From a virus: DNA of 64,000 nucleotides. Where the stretch lies: positions 1-64,000 of IMG/VR virus record IMGVR_UViG_3300025853_000053; one strand, written 5' to 3'. The notes under the pieces are model-generated. The model was not told the origin of the DNA. It did not search any database and was given only the letters and a program-made list of their open reading frames with translations. Positions 41,743 to 50,340 of this stretch are shown here, in pieces (within the stretch, counting starts at the first letter, position 1; each line of letters begins with the position of its first letter). The position numbers were made by a program, and so were the translations under genes.

Positions 41743-43266
41743 TTAGAGATTAACATTAAAGATCTTGTACTTGAACTTTTCGTTCTTGTAGATCTCGATC
41801 CTTGCTTCGCTGTGTTTGAGGAGGTAATTCTTATATCTTGGGGAAGAAAAATCGTCAACAAAGTCAATCACATTAACCTTGTCCTTTCCATCCATTTTTC
41901 TCATTCCCCTACCAAGACTCTGCTTAATCAGGACCTCGCTCTTATAAGATTCAACTAAGAAAATGTTGTGAAGGTTGTTGATTGAGATACCGGTAGAGAA
42001 AGTACCGTATGTTGCAACCAGGATTTTATTCTCGCCATTGGCCATCCTAGATTTATATTCCTCCCTGAGGGATTCGTCGGTATCACCATCAACATAAAAG
42101 ACCTCTTTATCGTTGGTTATCTCTCTGAGCATATTCCAGATTTGCTTACCGTATTCGTCTTTTACGGATTGGAATAGCACTAAGGAATTCTTAGATGTTT
42201 TAGATATGAATTCAACGACATAGTTAAGCCTCTTCTCACTTTCTATTACAAGCTTTCTTTCAAGGTTATAAAGTTCATTGCCCTCAAGATTTTGTGAATT
42301 AGCTTTTAAATCTGCTAGCTTTCCCTTAATCTCATCATCCAGCCAATTCATCCGTACTACCTTGATGTGAACTGGTGTTGCATGTTTATTTTTGAAAAGG
42401 AAATCTGGGGAAATTTCAACGACAACAGGGCCCAAGAATTGCTGTATGGTTAAATGGTCAGCTGATCCCCTTTTAGTAAGAGTCCCAGTTAAACCAAATC
42501 TCCACTTACTGTGCATACATTTAGCAACAATCTTCTTAATCGACATTGAGTTGGTGTGATGAGCCTCGTCAACAAAAACTGCATCAATCTCCTCAAAGAA
42601 ATCTTCGTCTTTCTTAACCAATGATTGGAAAGTACCTATAATAAGGTCACACCCATCTCTAAGTTTACTACCCCCTCCGATTTGTTGAATTCTTACCCCC
42701 AGTTCACCAATACCATAGTCTATAAAGTCATCATTTCCTTGGAAGACTAGGTTAGTGTTTGGTACAATCATTAAGAACTTTCTAATAAGTCCCCTCTGCT
42801 TAAGAAAAGCAAAAATCATGAAAGATATAAGGGTCTTACCAGAAGATGTAGCAATCTCAGATACCGAATATCTGTATTTTACAATTTTCCATGCAGCTTC
42901 AACCTGATAATCACGCGGGGTAATTTCTTTGTCGTCAAAAAATCCATCCACCCATTCCTGGAATTCCTCCAGAGTTAAGTCACTGAGTATTATCTTATCA
43001 AGGCCCTCAATGTCAATTTCTATATTAAACTCTTTTCCTATTTCTAGGACCTCCCTCCAGAGACCAATAGGAACCTTCCAAAAGGCACCTTTCTTTTCTA
43101 TAAAGCAAATATTACCGTCCCAGATCTTCTTCTTAACCAATGGGTGAAAATACCAGTTGTGTATTTTCTTGGTTAGAGAGATCTCAATTTGCCTTTTTTC
43201 TATCTCATCATTAGATTGAGCAAGTATTAGCCATTGTTGATCTTCGGATACATTAAACTTAATCAT
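41743..43266 (-). CDS. uvsW: UvsW-like SF2 helicase
   Basis: 507 residues. N-terminal UvsW-type domain (1-100), then ATSSGKTLIS (Walker A variant), FVDEAHHTN (DEAH), GLTGTL (motif III) and the C-terminal QSLGRGMRKMDG (motif VI). UvsW unwinds R-loops and branched DNA and closes the origin-dependent phase in T4. It is next to a UvsY-like gene, as in T4. Confidence 0.94.
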   Translation of the reverse strand: MIKFNVSEDQQWLILAQSNDEIEKRQIEISLTKKIHNWYFHPLVKKKIWDGNICFIEKKGAFWKVPIGLWREVLEIGKEFNIEIDIEGLDKIILSDLTLEEFQEWVDGFFDDKEITPRDYQVEAAWKIVKYRYSVSEIATSSGKTLISFMIFAFLKQRGLIRKFLMIVPNTNLVFQGNDDFIDYGIGELGVRIQQIGGGSKLRDGCDLIIGTFQSLVKKDEDFFEEIDAVFVDEAHHTNSMSIKKIVAKCMHSKWRFGLTGTLTKRGSADHLTIQQFLGPVVVEISPDFLFKNKHATPVHIKVVRMNWLDDEIKGKLADLKANSQNLEGNELYNLERKLVIESEKRLNYVVEFISKTSKNSLVLFQSVKDEYGKQIWNMLREITNDKEVFYVDGDTDESLREEYKSRMANGENKILVATYGTFSTGISINNLHNIFLVESYKSEVLIKQSLGRGMRKMDGKDKVNVIDFVDDFSSPRYKNYLLKHSEARIEIYKNEKFKYKIFNVNL

Positions 43267-43275
43267 CCACCTATT

Positions 43276-43722
43276 TTATTTTATCGTGCTCGCCCTCAAA
43301 TATTCTTCAAGCGCAATCCTAGATTTTATACCATAGAGCATATGATCAACAGTCTGAATTGTTTGGTCGATGAATTTGCGGTGTCCCTCAACTAGCTGTA
43401 TTTTTTCCACAACGTCTGCAACATCTCCCTCTATAAGTAATTTGGTCTCGTTTGATCCGTATCTCACATCACTGTTTACAGTATAATCTCTTAGTTTTGA
43501 AGCCCTCAACTTTCTTTCCTTTGTAGCAAGTTTGCTGACAATCTGAGCTAGTTTGTAGCTATATTCTAACAGTATTTGTCTATTAGAAAAAAGCTCTACC
43601 TGTGCTTCAGCAACGGTCCTAATGCTTTTTAAGCTCAGTGATATTACTTGGATTTTTTCTTTCCATTCAGCTCTTTCACTTTCAAAAAGCTTACCGTAAT
43701 CAGTTTTTTGTTGCTCTGACAT
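43276..43722 (-). CDS. UvsY-like recombination mediator (probable)
   Basis: 148 residues, close to T4 UvsY (137). All-helical, charged; the middle RDYTVNSDVRYGSNETK and the C-terminal QTIQTVDHMLYGIKSRI resemble the helical oligomer region of UvsY, and adjacency to uvsW matches T4 synteny. It would load recombinase on gp32-covered DNA. I rate homology as moderate. Confidence 0.55.
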   Translation of the reverse strand: MSEQQKTDYGKLFESERAEWKEKIQVISLSLKSIRTVAEAQVELFSNRQILLEYSYKLAQIVSKLATKERKLRASKLRDYTVNSDVRYGSNETKLLIEGDVADVVEKIQLVEGHRKFIDQTIQTVDHMLYGIKSRIALEEYLRASTIK

Positions 43723-43723
43723 A

Positions 43724-43942
43724 TTAGAATAATTCGTTGCCTTTGTTTTTAGTCTTTTTACCTAGCTTTATTTCCTTTACCGAGGATTTCTTAAGTCTTG
43801 GGGTTCCTATATCAATATTAGAGGCTTCTACCTTAATATCTTCCTCATTAAATCTATCAAGAAAAGATACTGGAAATTTTACGTCTCCCTCTTCTGAATT
43901 TAAGCTCTCCTCCCATTCATGGGTTTGGTCTATAGTTGGCAT
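43724..43942 (-). CDS. Hypothetical small acidic protein (72 aa)
   Basis: Start chosen at ATG 43942 (MPTIDQTHEWEE), just after the primase stop; longer in-frame starts at 43951 (ATG) and 43972 (TTG) are possible. The acidic first half and basic C-terminus (LKKSSVKEIKLGKKTK) are all that can be said. Confidence 0.5.
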   Translation of the reverse strand: MPTIDQTHEWEESLNSEEGDVKFPVSFLDRFNEEDIKVEASNIDIGTPRLKKSSVKEIKLGKKTKNKGNELF

Positions 43943-43943
43943 C

Positions 43944-45005
43944 TCAAGCATATATGAAATCGGATAAATCAAGTATTTCCTCCGTAAAGTAGTTATCCAA
44001 TCTCCTTATTTTTATTCTCTTCGCTCGAAGAAAATTTACAAGGTCATTTAAGTCCCATTTCTTATTTATCGGAAGTTCGTGATCCACCAAAAACTTCTTC
44101 CAATTGAACACCCTTTTACCTGCAGATAGAAGTTCAGAATGTTTTTGTCTTCCTGCATTATCCCAGTCATACCAGTATTGTACATTTTCAACATCAAACG
44201 GAAATTTGTTTTCTATAGAACAAAGTGCAACCGAATTTTTCCAGAGCCATGAATCCATTGGACCCTCGAAGATTGTGATGGTTCGGTCAAAAGAAATCCG
44301 CCCCACATTAAAAACAAATGATACTGGATCTATCTTTTTTGCCTCTTCTATCAAATTTTGATCGTCCGTCTTAAGAAGCTTTTCCCATATTCCACTTAGT
44401 TTATATGTGTAATATTTGGAACCATATGTGGAATCCATATTTCTAAATTGCAAACCCAATATCTCATTATCCTTAGATAGATTGAAGAGATATAGTTTAC
44501 CAGTTTCAGGATCCCAGGCAAACTTGTCATCGGATTGCTGGTTTCTACGTATCAAATAGTTTTCCATCTTAGAGCCCTTAACCTCCTGGAGTCCCATTTC
44601 TTGCATGAATCTTTCCCTTGGAATAACTACGGATTTGAAATCAGTATCGAAAAACAAAGAAATATCTACGTCGCCATAAGTGGTTTGTCTCTTTTCCTTA
44701 CCCTTCTTGATCAGGTCAATTATATCCCTTTTTTCATCTCCATCAAGTTTTGATACAACCTGAAAATCACGAAACATAGAGAAAGCATCCTTGTAAATCC
44801 CACAACCACCATTATAGCATTTATAGGTGAGGGTATCAACGTAGAAATTTCCCCTCTTCTTTCTTGGATTTGAAGAATCCCCACAATATGGACAAGAAAT
44901 ATTTAATCTATTACCAGCCTCATATATCTTTTGTTTGCCAGCATTTCCAGCAAACTCTTTTCTTAAAATGTCATCTAAAAGTTCCCTAATTCTACCCAAA
45001 TCCAT
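43944..45005 (-). CDS. 61: DNA primase, gp61/DnaG-like
   Basis: 353 residues. N-terminal zinc ribbon SCPYCGDSSNPRKKRGN with a later CYNGGC, then the TOPRIM motifs TIFEGPMDSWLW and YDWDNAGRQK. T4 gp61 is 342 residues. It would make RNA primers together with a replicative helicase not seen in this window. Confidence 0.92.
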   Translation of the reverse strand: MDLGRIRELLDDILRKEFAGNAGKQKIYEAGNRLNISCPYCGDSSNPRKKRGNFYVDTLTYKCYNGGCGIYKDAFSMFRDFQVVSKLDGDEKRDIIDLIKKGKEKRQTTYGDVDISLFFDTDFKSVVIPRERFMQEMGLQEVKGSKMENYLIRRNQQSDDKFAWDPETGKLYLFNLSKDNEILGLQFRNMDSTYGSKYYTYKLSGIWEKLLKTDDQNLIEEAKKIDPVSFVFNVGRISFDRTITIFEGPMDSWLWKNSVALCSIENKFPFDVENVQYWYDWDNAGRQKHSELLSAGKRVFNWKKFLVDHELPINKKWDLNDLVNFLRAKRIKIRRLDNYFTEEILDLSDFIYA

Positions 45006-45035
45006 ATTAATCCTAGTTTACAGTTAAAAAAGAAA

Positions 45036-45065
45036 GGGGGCAGCAATTCTCATTGCCAAGCCCCC
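45036..45065 (-). terminator. Strong intrinsic terminator
   Basis: GGGGGC pairs with GCCCCC, with an inner GCAAT/ATTGC stem round GAGA; a T run follows on the minus strand. Ends the gp32 transcript and isolates it from the primase. Confidence 0.92.
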
Positions 45066-45078
45066 ATTCAAGATAGAT

Positions 45079-46032
45079 TTAGAGATCTGCGTATAGGTCG
45101 TCTAGGGACGATGAAGTTTCTGGTGCTGAAGGTTGGCTGATGCCCTTATCCTCTTTTGCAGGTTCGGATCCTACCTTTGTTGAAGAAGCTTCATTATAGA
45201 AATCGTTCGTTGAACTAGAAGATGAAGTTGTAGTAGAAGATTGGTTTACACCTCCTAAAACCTCATTAACTAATCTTCCGTCAGGAACTGAATTCTTAAT
45301 AACATTCATCACACGGTCGGTAGTATTTTGATCCCAATCCTTGTATTCAAATTGTGTGAGGTTATCAGGACCTGTTTTAAGGTATTCCATGATTGCATTC
45401 ATGTCATCCTGATTCTTAGCCATCTTCTTGCCGTTGATCTCGATAGCGGTTCTATCACCAACGAATGAGCAAAGATCGTAGTTGTTCCACTCACCAACTT
45501 TTCTTGTATGTACTGAGAAAAGTTTACCTTCAAAAAGATCGTAAGGGTTGCAAGAATCTCCATATTCAGGCTTGAGCTGTGCTTCGAGCATATCGTTTAG
45601 CTTACGTCCAAATTTGAAGATCATAATTTTTCCCTCAAGCTCAGGATTGTGTTTATCCTGTACGATTTGAATGAGTGAGTAGTAGTCTTCCTTTCTAGAA
45701 AAACTTCTTGATAATTCTTGGTCTGCTGCTGAATGTGAATTTTTCAGCTTCCAGAACATGTCCTTAAGTACTGATTTTTTTCCTACCGTTGACGGACAGT
45801 CAACTGGAAATCCATCACCTGTTGTTGGATCGTTTAGATAAACGTAGTACTTGTGGATTTTTGATTTCGTCGGATCGACGTGGTTAGGAAGAAAACGGAT
45901 CAGCGATTTGTAAACTCCATCCTTTCCGTTTTCCGGATATGGTTTGTAAAATTCTGTTCCTTCTGAATTCTCCTTTTTTGCTTTCGTTACGAATGCTTCC
46001 GCATCCAAATTGAAAATGTCTAAATTACTCAT
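45079..46032 (-). CDS. 32: Single-stranded DNA-binding protein, gp32-like
   Basis: 317 residues (T4 gp32 has 301). N-terminal basic patch for cooperativity, OB-fold core with KYYVYLNDPTTGDGFPV, SLIQIVQDK and IMIFKFGRKLND, then a Ser/Thr-rich linker and the acidic C-terminus SLDDLYADL that recruits partners. Of the T4 zinc ligands only one Cys (VDCPSTVG) remains, so the zinc knuckle seems lost. Confidence 0.93.
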   Translation of the reverse strand: MSNLDIFNLDAEAFVTKAKKENSEGTEFYKPYPENGKDGVYKSLIRFLPNHVDPTKSKIHKYYVYLNDPTTGDGFPVDCPSTVGKKSVLKDMFWKLKNSHSAADQELSRSFSRKEDYYSLIQIVQDKHNPELEGKIMIFKFGRKLNDMLEAQLKPEYGDSCNPYDLFEGKLFSVHTRKVGEWNNYDLCSFVGDRTAIEINGKKMAKNQDDMNAIMEYLKTGPDNLTQFEYKDWDQNTTDRVMNVIKNSVPDGRLVNEVLGGVNQSSTTTSSSSSTNDFYNEASSTKVGSEPAKEDKGISQPSAPETSSSLDDLYADL

Positions 46033-46073
46033 GATTTTCTCTTAATTATTTTTTAAAATCCTTTATTTAATCT

Positions 46074-46856
46074 CTAAGTGTCCCAAATGTTTCCCCTAGA
46101 CATTATATATCCAAAACTTTTTTCATCTATTTCGTTTTCTGATACTTCGGTCTCCCAAACATTCTTACCTCGGAGTGAAACTTTGACAAACGGCCTAGAT
46201 AAACCAAATTCAGAACTTTCTATGTGATATCTTAGTAAAGTTTCAGGGTGGAAGTAAATATCGGATAGAATATACTCCTCCAGATAGTCGAACATTTTGC
46301 AGTAATGCTCCATTGCATCTCTACCTCCCCAAGCCAATATATCATTTACCCCACCTTTCCAATCAAACCCAGGAGGAACATTGATCTTATCCAAGTCCTG
46401 TCCTAAATTCAATTCATTGTGAATCTTAATATCCATTCTTCCCTTGATGACGCAATCGTACTTTTGACCTACCTGGATTTCATATTCTTCCATCAAGGAG
46501 TAAGCTTGTCTAATTTTATACCACATCAAAAAAACAGACACTGGATTGATCTCACCAGTCTGTGGACCAAACCCCTCATAAGACCAAGCCCTGTCAATAA
46601 ACTTTCTAATCGCATCAGAACCAAAATCGTCGGTCTTCAAGTGCTTGGGTGAATACATCTTTATAAGATCGTCAATGGTTAAGGAGTCCACTAGATCTTT
46701 AGTTTCAGCATGTAGAGATTGGTTGATTTCACCCGAGGGATTCCAAGTTGATATGAAAACATCAGTATCATACTTATCTAAAATTTCTGACTTGATAAAC
46801 GGGAAGGAATCCTGAGCTTCCCTTATTTGACCAGGAAGTAGCAAGGCAACCCTCAT
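46074..46856 (-). CDS. Probable glycosyltransferase (RuBisCO-like cassette)
   Basis: 260 residues beginning MRVALLLPGQIREAQDSFPF. KYDTDVFISTWNP and CVIKGRMDIKIHN give the x-R-x-D-x-x sugar-transferase look seen in phage and bacterial surface-glycan enzymes; the exact family is unsure. It overlaps the next gene upstream by 4 bases and is the last of five coupled genes. Confidence 0.65.
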   Translation of the reverse strand: MRVALLLPGQIREAQDSFPFIKSEILDKYDTDVFISTWNPSGEINQSLHAETKDLVDSLTIDDLIKMYSPKHLKTDDFGSDAIRKFIDRAWSYEGFGPQTGEINPVSVFLMWYKIRQAYSLMEEYEIQVGQKYDCVIKGRMDIKIHNELNLGQDLDKINVPPGFDWKGGVNDILAWGGRDAMEHYCKMFDYLEEYILSDIYFHPETLLRYHIESSEFGLSRPFVKVSLRGKNVWETEVSENEIDEKSFGYIMSRGNIWDT

Positions 46857-47287
46857 GAATAATTCACAATATAATCAGAACATACACCACAACAACTATC
46901 AACTTTCTCCTCGTACATCTCAGGTAAAACCGCAATGCTTTTGCTAATTGGTTGCATCCCAGGAAAAGCCCAAATGAAAGATTTAGAGGTAAGGGTTACC
47001 TTGTCGTTTTCGTGCCAAAAAACATTGAGATCTCCATATTCCTTCAGATAAACCATAGCTGATATGTTTTTACAATGTATCCATAACTTATCCCCTCTTT
47101 CTAAAAGCCAAGCAAGATGTATTTTGGTTTCTGGAGAATCGTGTCCCAAATAGATTGATGCTCCGGAGATCCAAACGTCGATCTCCACATCATACCCCAG
47201 ATCAAGAGCTTCCTGTATATAGTCAATCGTATTTTCTCTATCCGGATTTGGACCTTTTAAATTACCTCTATGTGATATTAGCTTCAT
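46853..47287 (-). CDS. GDPD/PLC-like phosphodiesterase (small)
   Basis: 144 residues. LISHRGNL (His-Arg), ENTIDY, VEIDVWISG (E-x-D) and YLGHDSP (His-Asp) are the catalytic set of glycerophosphodiester phosphodiesterases, though the length is about half the usual. I recall related short proteins in marine bacterial and phage surface-polysaccharide clusters. Likely cleaves or transfers a phosphodiester. One base from the RuBisCO-like gene. Confidence 0.78.
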   Translation of the reverse strand: MKLISHRGNLKGPNPDRENTIDYIQEALDLGYDVEIDVWISGASIYLGHDSPETKIHLAWLLERGDKLWIHCKNISAMVYLKEYGDLNVFWHENDKVTLTSKSFIWAFPGMQPISKSIAVLPEMYEEKVDSCCGVCSDYIVNYS

Positions 47288-47288
47288 A

Positions 47289-48524
47289 TCAGAATATTCG
47301 ATAGTCTAGATCTTCCGAGAAACATTTATTACCCCACTTTTCTATTGCTGCTTTATATTCAGGCTCATCATGATCTCCATCGATAGACTGTCTCATTGCC
47401 AAGGCACCAGCTCTAGTTCCCTGTGGGTGTCCATGCATAGCACCGCCAACGTTTGCCATCCAATCGAAGCTTCCTATTGTTGTATTAATATACTCAACAA
47501 GCCCTGGATGCATACCACAGCTTAAAGCAGGAACAATGTTATAATTCCAAAGGGTTTGTAAGGTATCTTTTATTTCCTGCTCATCTTGGCTCATATAACC
47601 GCCGATCATTCCTGCATGGATCGAATCGACTCCAGACCACCCAGCGATCTTGCACAAAACCGGCCAGTAAATGTGGTTTGGCGCCCTACGGTCAGTAAAG
47701 AATTTATCTCCGCTCTTTTGGAAATGTATCCAGAGATTTGGATTTTGCTTTCTAATAGCACGATAAATTCCCAGGCCGCTCCACACGTTTATGTGTATTC
47801 CGTTCCCACCGTTATCTGCTACAAATTTTGCCCTTTCTAAGGCATATGGACTATCACCATTTATGCAAAAGCAATAAATTACGTCGGGCGCATTCTCTTT
47901 TAACCAAGATGAAATCAAAGGTACTCTTTCTTCAAGAGGGCAGTGGGAAGGGTTAGCAAGTAATTCATCCTCTTTGATGAAATTCACACCACCATAAACC
48001 ATTTCCTTCACAGCTTCGAGAAGAACAGAGGGAGACATACCAACCTTAGGTTTAACTATTCCACCTAAGAAAGGTCTTTGTTTTATACCATTAAATTTCC
48101 TCCATCCATCAATACCATAGGCCGGATTTAAAGAAAATGATCTCTCAGCATCCTCAGGCAAAGAAATGTCCAAGACATGACATTGTCTTACTTCCTCTAT
48201 GTCAACCTGACCACCAGCTATATGACAAAGTATTTGAGAGATCCCATCTTCTTCCAAATTAAGATTTGCTAGAGGAAAAGCTATCTCGATCTCGCCCTCT
48301 TTTAGCTGGGTAAGATCTTCTTCGTTTGCAAGAATAAAGCAACTGTGATTTTCAAACATCTCATCGGTTTCCCACTCGCTCCTATTATTCGGGTTACCTA
48401 TACTTTGACCTATAGCCAAATTCCAGGAAGCTTCCCTCAAAGAAGTTTTAGCTTCCAAAAAGTATTTGACTATAAAATACTGGGATGTATCAAAATCCGC
48501 CTTATTTTTAAAAATGCTTATCAT
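47289..48524 (-). CDS. RuBisCO-like protein (form IV type)
   Basis: 411 residues of the RuBisCO large subunit fold: GGIVKPKVGMSP (Lys158, Lys160), GGVNFIKEDELL with the carbamylated Lys184 and Asp186/Glu187 metal ligands, SIHAG, SCGMHPG and ANVGGAMHGHPQGT for phosphate binding. But loop 6 reads HAGMIGGYMSQ without the CO2-directing Lys, the E60 position is Gln40, and the N123 region is HIAGG. So not a carboxylase; a RuBisCO-like enolase, isomerase, epimerase or aldolase on a sugar phosphate is expected. Overlaps the cupin gene by 4 bases. Confidence 0.93.
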   Translation of the reverse strand: MISIFKNKADFDTSQYFIVKYFLEAKTSLREASWNLAIGQSIGNPNNRSEWETDEMFENHSCFILANEEDLTQLKEGEIEIAFPLANLNLEEDGISQILCHIAGGQVDIEEVRQCHVLDISLPEDAERSFSLNPAYGIDGWRKFNGIKQRPFLGGIVKPKVGMSPSVLLEAVKEMVYGGVNFIKEDELLANPSHCPLEERVPLISSWLKENAPDVIYCFCINGDSPYALERAKFVADNGGNGIHINVWSGLGIYRAIRKQNPNLWIHFQKSGDKFFTDRRAPNHIYWPVLCKIAGWSGVDSIHAGMIGGYMSQDEQEIKDTLQTLWNYNIVPALSCGMHPGLVEYINTTIGSFDWMANVGGAMHGHPQGTRAGALAMRQSIDGDHDEPEYKAAIEKWGNKCFSEDLDYRIF

Positions 48525-48844
48525 TCAATTACAAATTTATCACCAGGAACCGAGGGGGTCTTAACTATAAAAACTTCACAGTCTTCCAAAAATACGGGGT
48601 CAGCAATTTCATCTTTCCTTAGAATAAACACATCCCCCGAATTTAATTCCCGTCCTTGTATAATCATTTTACCCGATCTGAGGAAGTTTATTTCATCCGC
48701 TTCCTTATGGTAATGTTTTGGCCACTCTTCGCCCTTGAAGTGCTTTTTATAACAAATCTCAAAATCACTAGTTTGGTAAGCTACTGGGGAGAAATCTCCA
48801 GCATACCAACCTCCCTTCATATCTTCAATTCTATAAACTTCCAT
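48521..48844 (-). CDS. Cupin, sugar-isomerase-like
   Basis: 107 residues. KHYHKEADEINFLRSG is cupin motif 1 (His, His, Glu) and GDVFILRKDEIADPVF motif 2. Single-domain cupins of this sort act as sugar isomerases or epimerases or as sensors. Tightly placed between the nucleotidyltransferase (3 bases) and the RuBisCO-like gene (4-base overlap). Confidence 0.82.
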   Translation of the reverse strand: MEVYRIEDMKGGWYAGDFSPVAYQTSDFEICYKKHFKGEEWPKHYHKEADEINFLRSGKMIIQGRELNSGDVFILRKDEIADPVFLEDCEVFIVKTPSVPGDKFVIE

Positions 48845-48847
48845 AAA

Positions 48848-49579
48848 CTAAACCAACTTTAAAAATTTATCCAGGTCCTCTGGGGTACCTATCGGAAAGT
48901 GAAGGTTATAGAAGAAGGGCAATATTTTCTTTCCACTTTTTATCATGTAATTGTAGGTAGGTGCAACATAGAACTCATTATTGTACCGATCGTTTGCTGC
49001 TATCATTTGTTCCGCACTTTCCACAAAGTATTTACCATGCTTCCAAAAATGTAACCCGTTAGTAGCAATGTTGGAAATCACAATTTTTTCCTTCACATCA
49101 CAGACCTCTCCGTTTGGATCTAACTTAACATAGCTGTTCTTTTTAGAAGAGGAAAGAAAACATCCCAACAATCCATCACACCCCGTAGTTCTTGCAAAAT
49201 CTAAAATGAAGTCCAGATTGAAATCCAGAATAATCTGATCACAGTTAACAACAATGAGAGGCAGATCGTTATTGATCGACTGACTTGCAAAGAGAACCGT
49301 TGAAGCTGGTCCTTGTGTTAATGTTGGGGTTGAGAAAATCTCATACGATATTCCCATGTCTGATATATGGGAGTCAAATTCTGTAGGAGAAATATATTCC
49401 TCGTTTATCACAAATACAAAGTGTGCATCTTGATGATTTAGGTTTTTAATCACTGACCTAATCATCGTTTCTCCGCTGACGTCTATAAATGGTTTTATCT
49501 GTAGGTATCCAGCGTCGCTGAATCTCCTTCCAGCACCTCCGAGAGGAATAAGAATGTTAACCTTCTTTGATTGAGTCAT
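48848..49579 (-). CDS. Sugar-phosphate nucleotidyltransferase
   Basis: 243 residues. IPLGGAGRRFSDAGY is the G-G-x-G-x-R nucleotide loop, PFIDVSGETMI the following conserved region and VVNCDQIILD the metal Asp. It should join an NTP to a sugar-1-phosphate. First gene of the RuBisCO-like cassette; overlaps the RuvC-like gene by 23 bases. Confidence 0.88.
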   Translation of the reverse strand: MTQSKKVNILIPLGGAGRRFSDAGYLQIKPFIDVSGETMIRSVIKNLNHQDAHFVFVINEEYISPTEFDSHISDMGISYEIFSTPTLTQGPASTVLFASQSINNDLPLIVVNCDQIILDFNLDFILDFARTTGCDGLLGCFLSSSKKNSYVKLDPNGEVCDVKEKIVISNIATNGLHFWKHGKYFVESAEQMIAANDRYNNEFYVAPTYNYMIKSGKKILPFFYNLHFPIGTPEDLDKFLKLV

Positions 49580-50228
49580 ATAAAAATAAACATATCCAGG
49601 TCGAATCTATAATATCATCCAATGGCTTGTTTACATTACCGGAGGGAGTTATCCATTCGTCCTTATTTTCTTCTAAAATACTAGTGAAAGACCCTAAATT
49701 AGTTTCTGGAAATTTGTGATCAATAAGAGAATTATAAAGTTCGTGTTTTTTTGCATTTCCCTTAAAAGCGAACTTCTTGATAGAGGTGGGTGAATAAACA
49801 TAGAAATTATCGCTACCTGTATGATCAACTATTTTCTTACGGAGTAGAGCTGTGGCCATAGAGATATCAATCAAAGCATTACCATTAGAGGCAAAACTTA
49901 GTCCTTCCATAGCTACAACAATATCATCACCTGCACAGATATTTTCTACTTCAGACCAAAATTCATCAACGAGCTCCTGAAAATAATCTATCTTTATCCT
50001 TTCCCTTTCCGAGTAGTCTTCTGGCATTTTATCCTTTGACATAAACATAAGAACATAGTCTTCCGTTTTGTCTTCAGATAAAACATAGTAAGGTTTTTTA
50101 GCATTTTTCTTAAGTGATTCTGCAGTCCGGTCACTTCTTGTTAAAGACCCCCAAGTGAATTGATTATCCCTTAGAATACAGAATGCGGGTGAATTAAGGG
50201 AAAAGTCTATCCCAACTAATGTTTTCAA
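49557..50228 (-). CDS. RuvC-like Holliday junction resolvase
   Basis: 223 residues, TTG start at 50228. VGIDFSLNSPAFCIL (first Asp), VVAMEGLSFAS (Glu) and later YVYSPTSIKKFAF follow the RNase H fold of phage RuvC-like nucleases. The role would be junction resolution before packaging. Box 24 bases upstream. It leads into the sugar cassette on the same transcript. Confidence 0.8.
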   Translation of the reverse strand: MKTLVGIDFSLNSPAFCILRDNQFTWGSLTRSDRTAESLKKNAKKPYYVLSEDKTEDYVLMFMSKDKMPEDYSERERIKIDYFQELVDEFWSEVENICAGDDIVVAMEGLSFASNGNALIDISMATALLRKKIVDHTGSDNFYVYSPTSIKKFAFKGNAKKHELYNSLIDHKFPETNLGSFTSILEENKDEWITPSGNVNKPLDDIIDSTWICLFLYDSIKEG

Positions 50229-50252
50229 AATGTATGTGTTTTAGAATACAAG

Positions 50253-50261
50253 TTATATATC
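50253..50261 (-). promoter_or_regulatory. Candidate late-type promoter box (GATATATAA)
   Basis: 24 bases before the TTG at 50228 and just after a terminator, so it starts a new transcript for RuvC plus the RuBisCO-like cassette. Confidence 0.55.
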
Positions 50262-50271
50262 AACACAAAAA

Positions 50272-50293
50272 AGCTCCCCGTTTCCAGGGAGCT
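50272..50293 (-). terminator. Intrinsic terminator, last of three hairpins
   Basis: AGCTCCC and GGGAGCT pair round an 8-base loop, then a T run on the minus strand. Two more hairpins lie upstream on that strand (50298-50309, 50312-50332). Confidence 0.88.
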
Positions 50294-50311
50294 GAAACTC
50301 TTATGAGTCGG

Positions 50312-50332
50312 TCCTTGGATACTATCCAAGGA
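50312..50332 (-). other. Extra hairpin in 3' untranslated region
   Basis: A 9-base perfect stem TCCTTGGAT/ATCCAAGGA round 3 bases, right after the stop of the tagged gene at 50341 and before the terminator. No T run of its own. Confidence 0.7.
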
Positions 50333-50340
50333 GAAGTGGG

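Noticed and set aside
47289-48524. True carboxylating RuBisCO in the phage
   Set aside because: The loop 6 Lys, E60 and N123 equivalents are missing, so it was called a RuBisCO-like protein.
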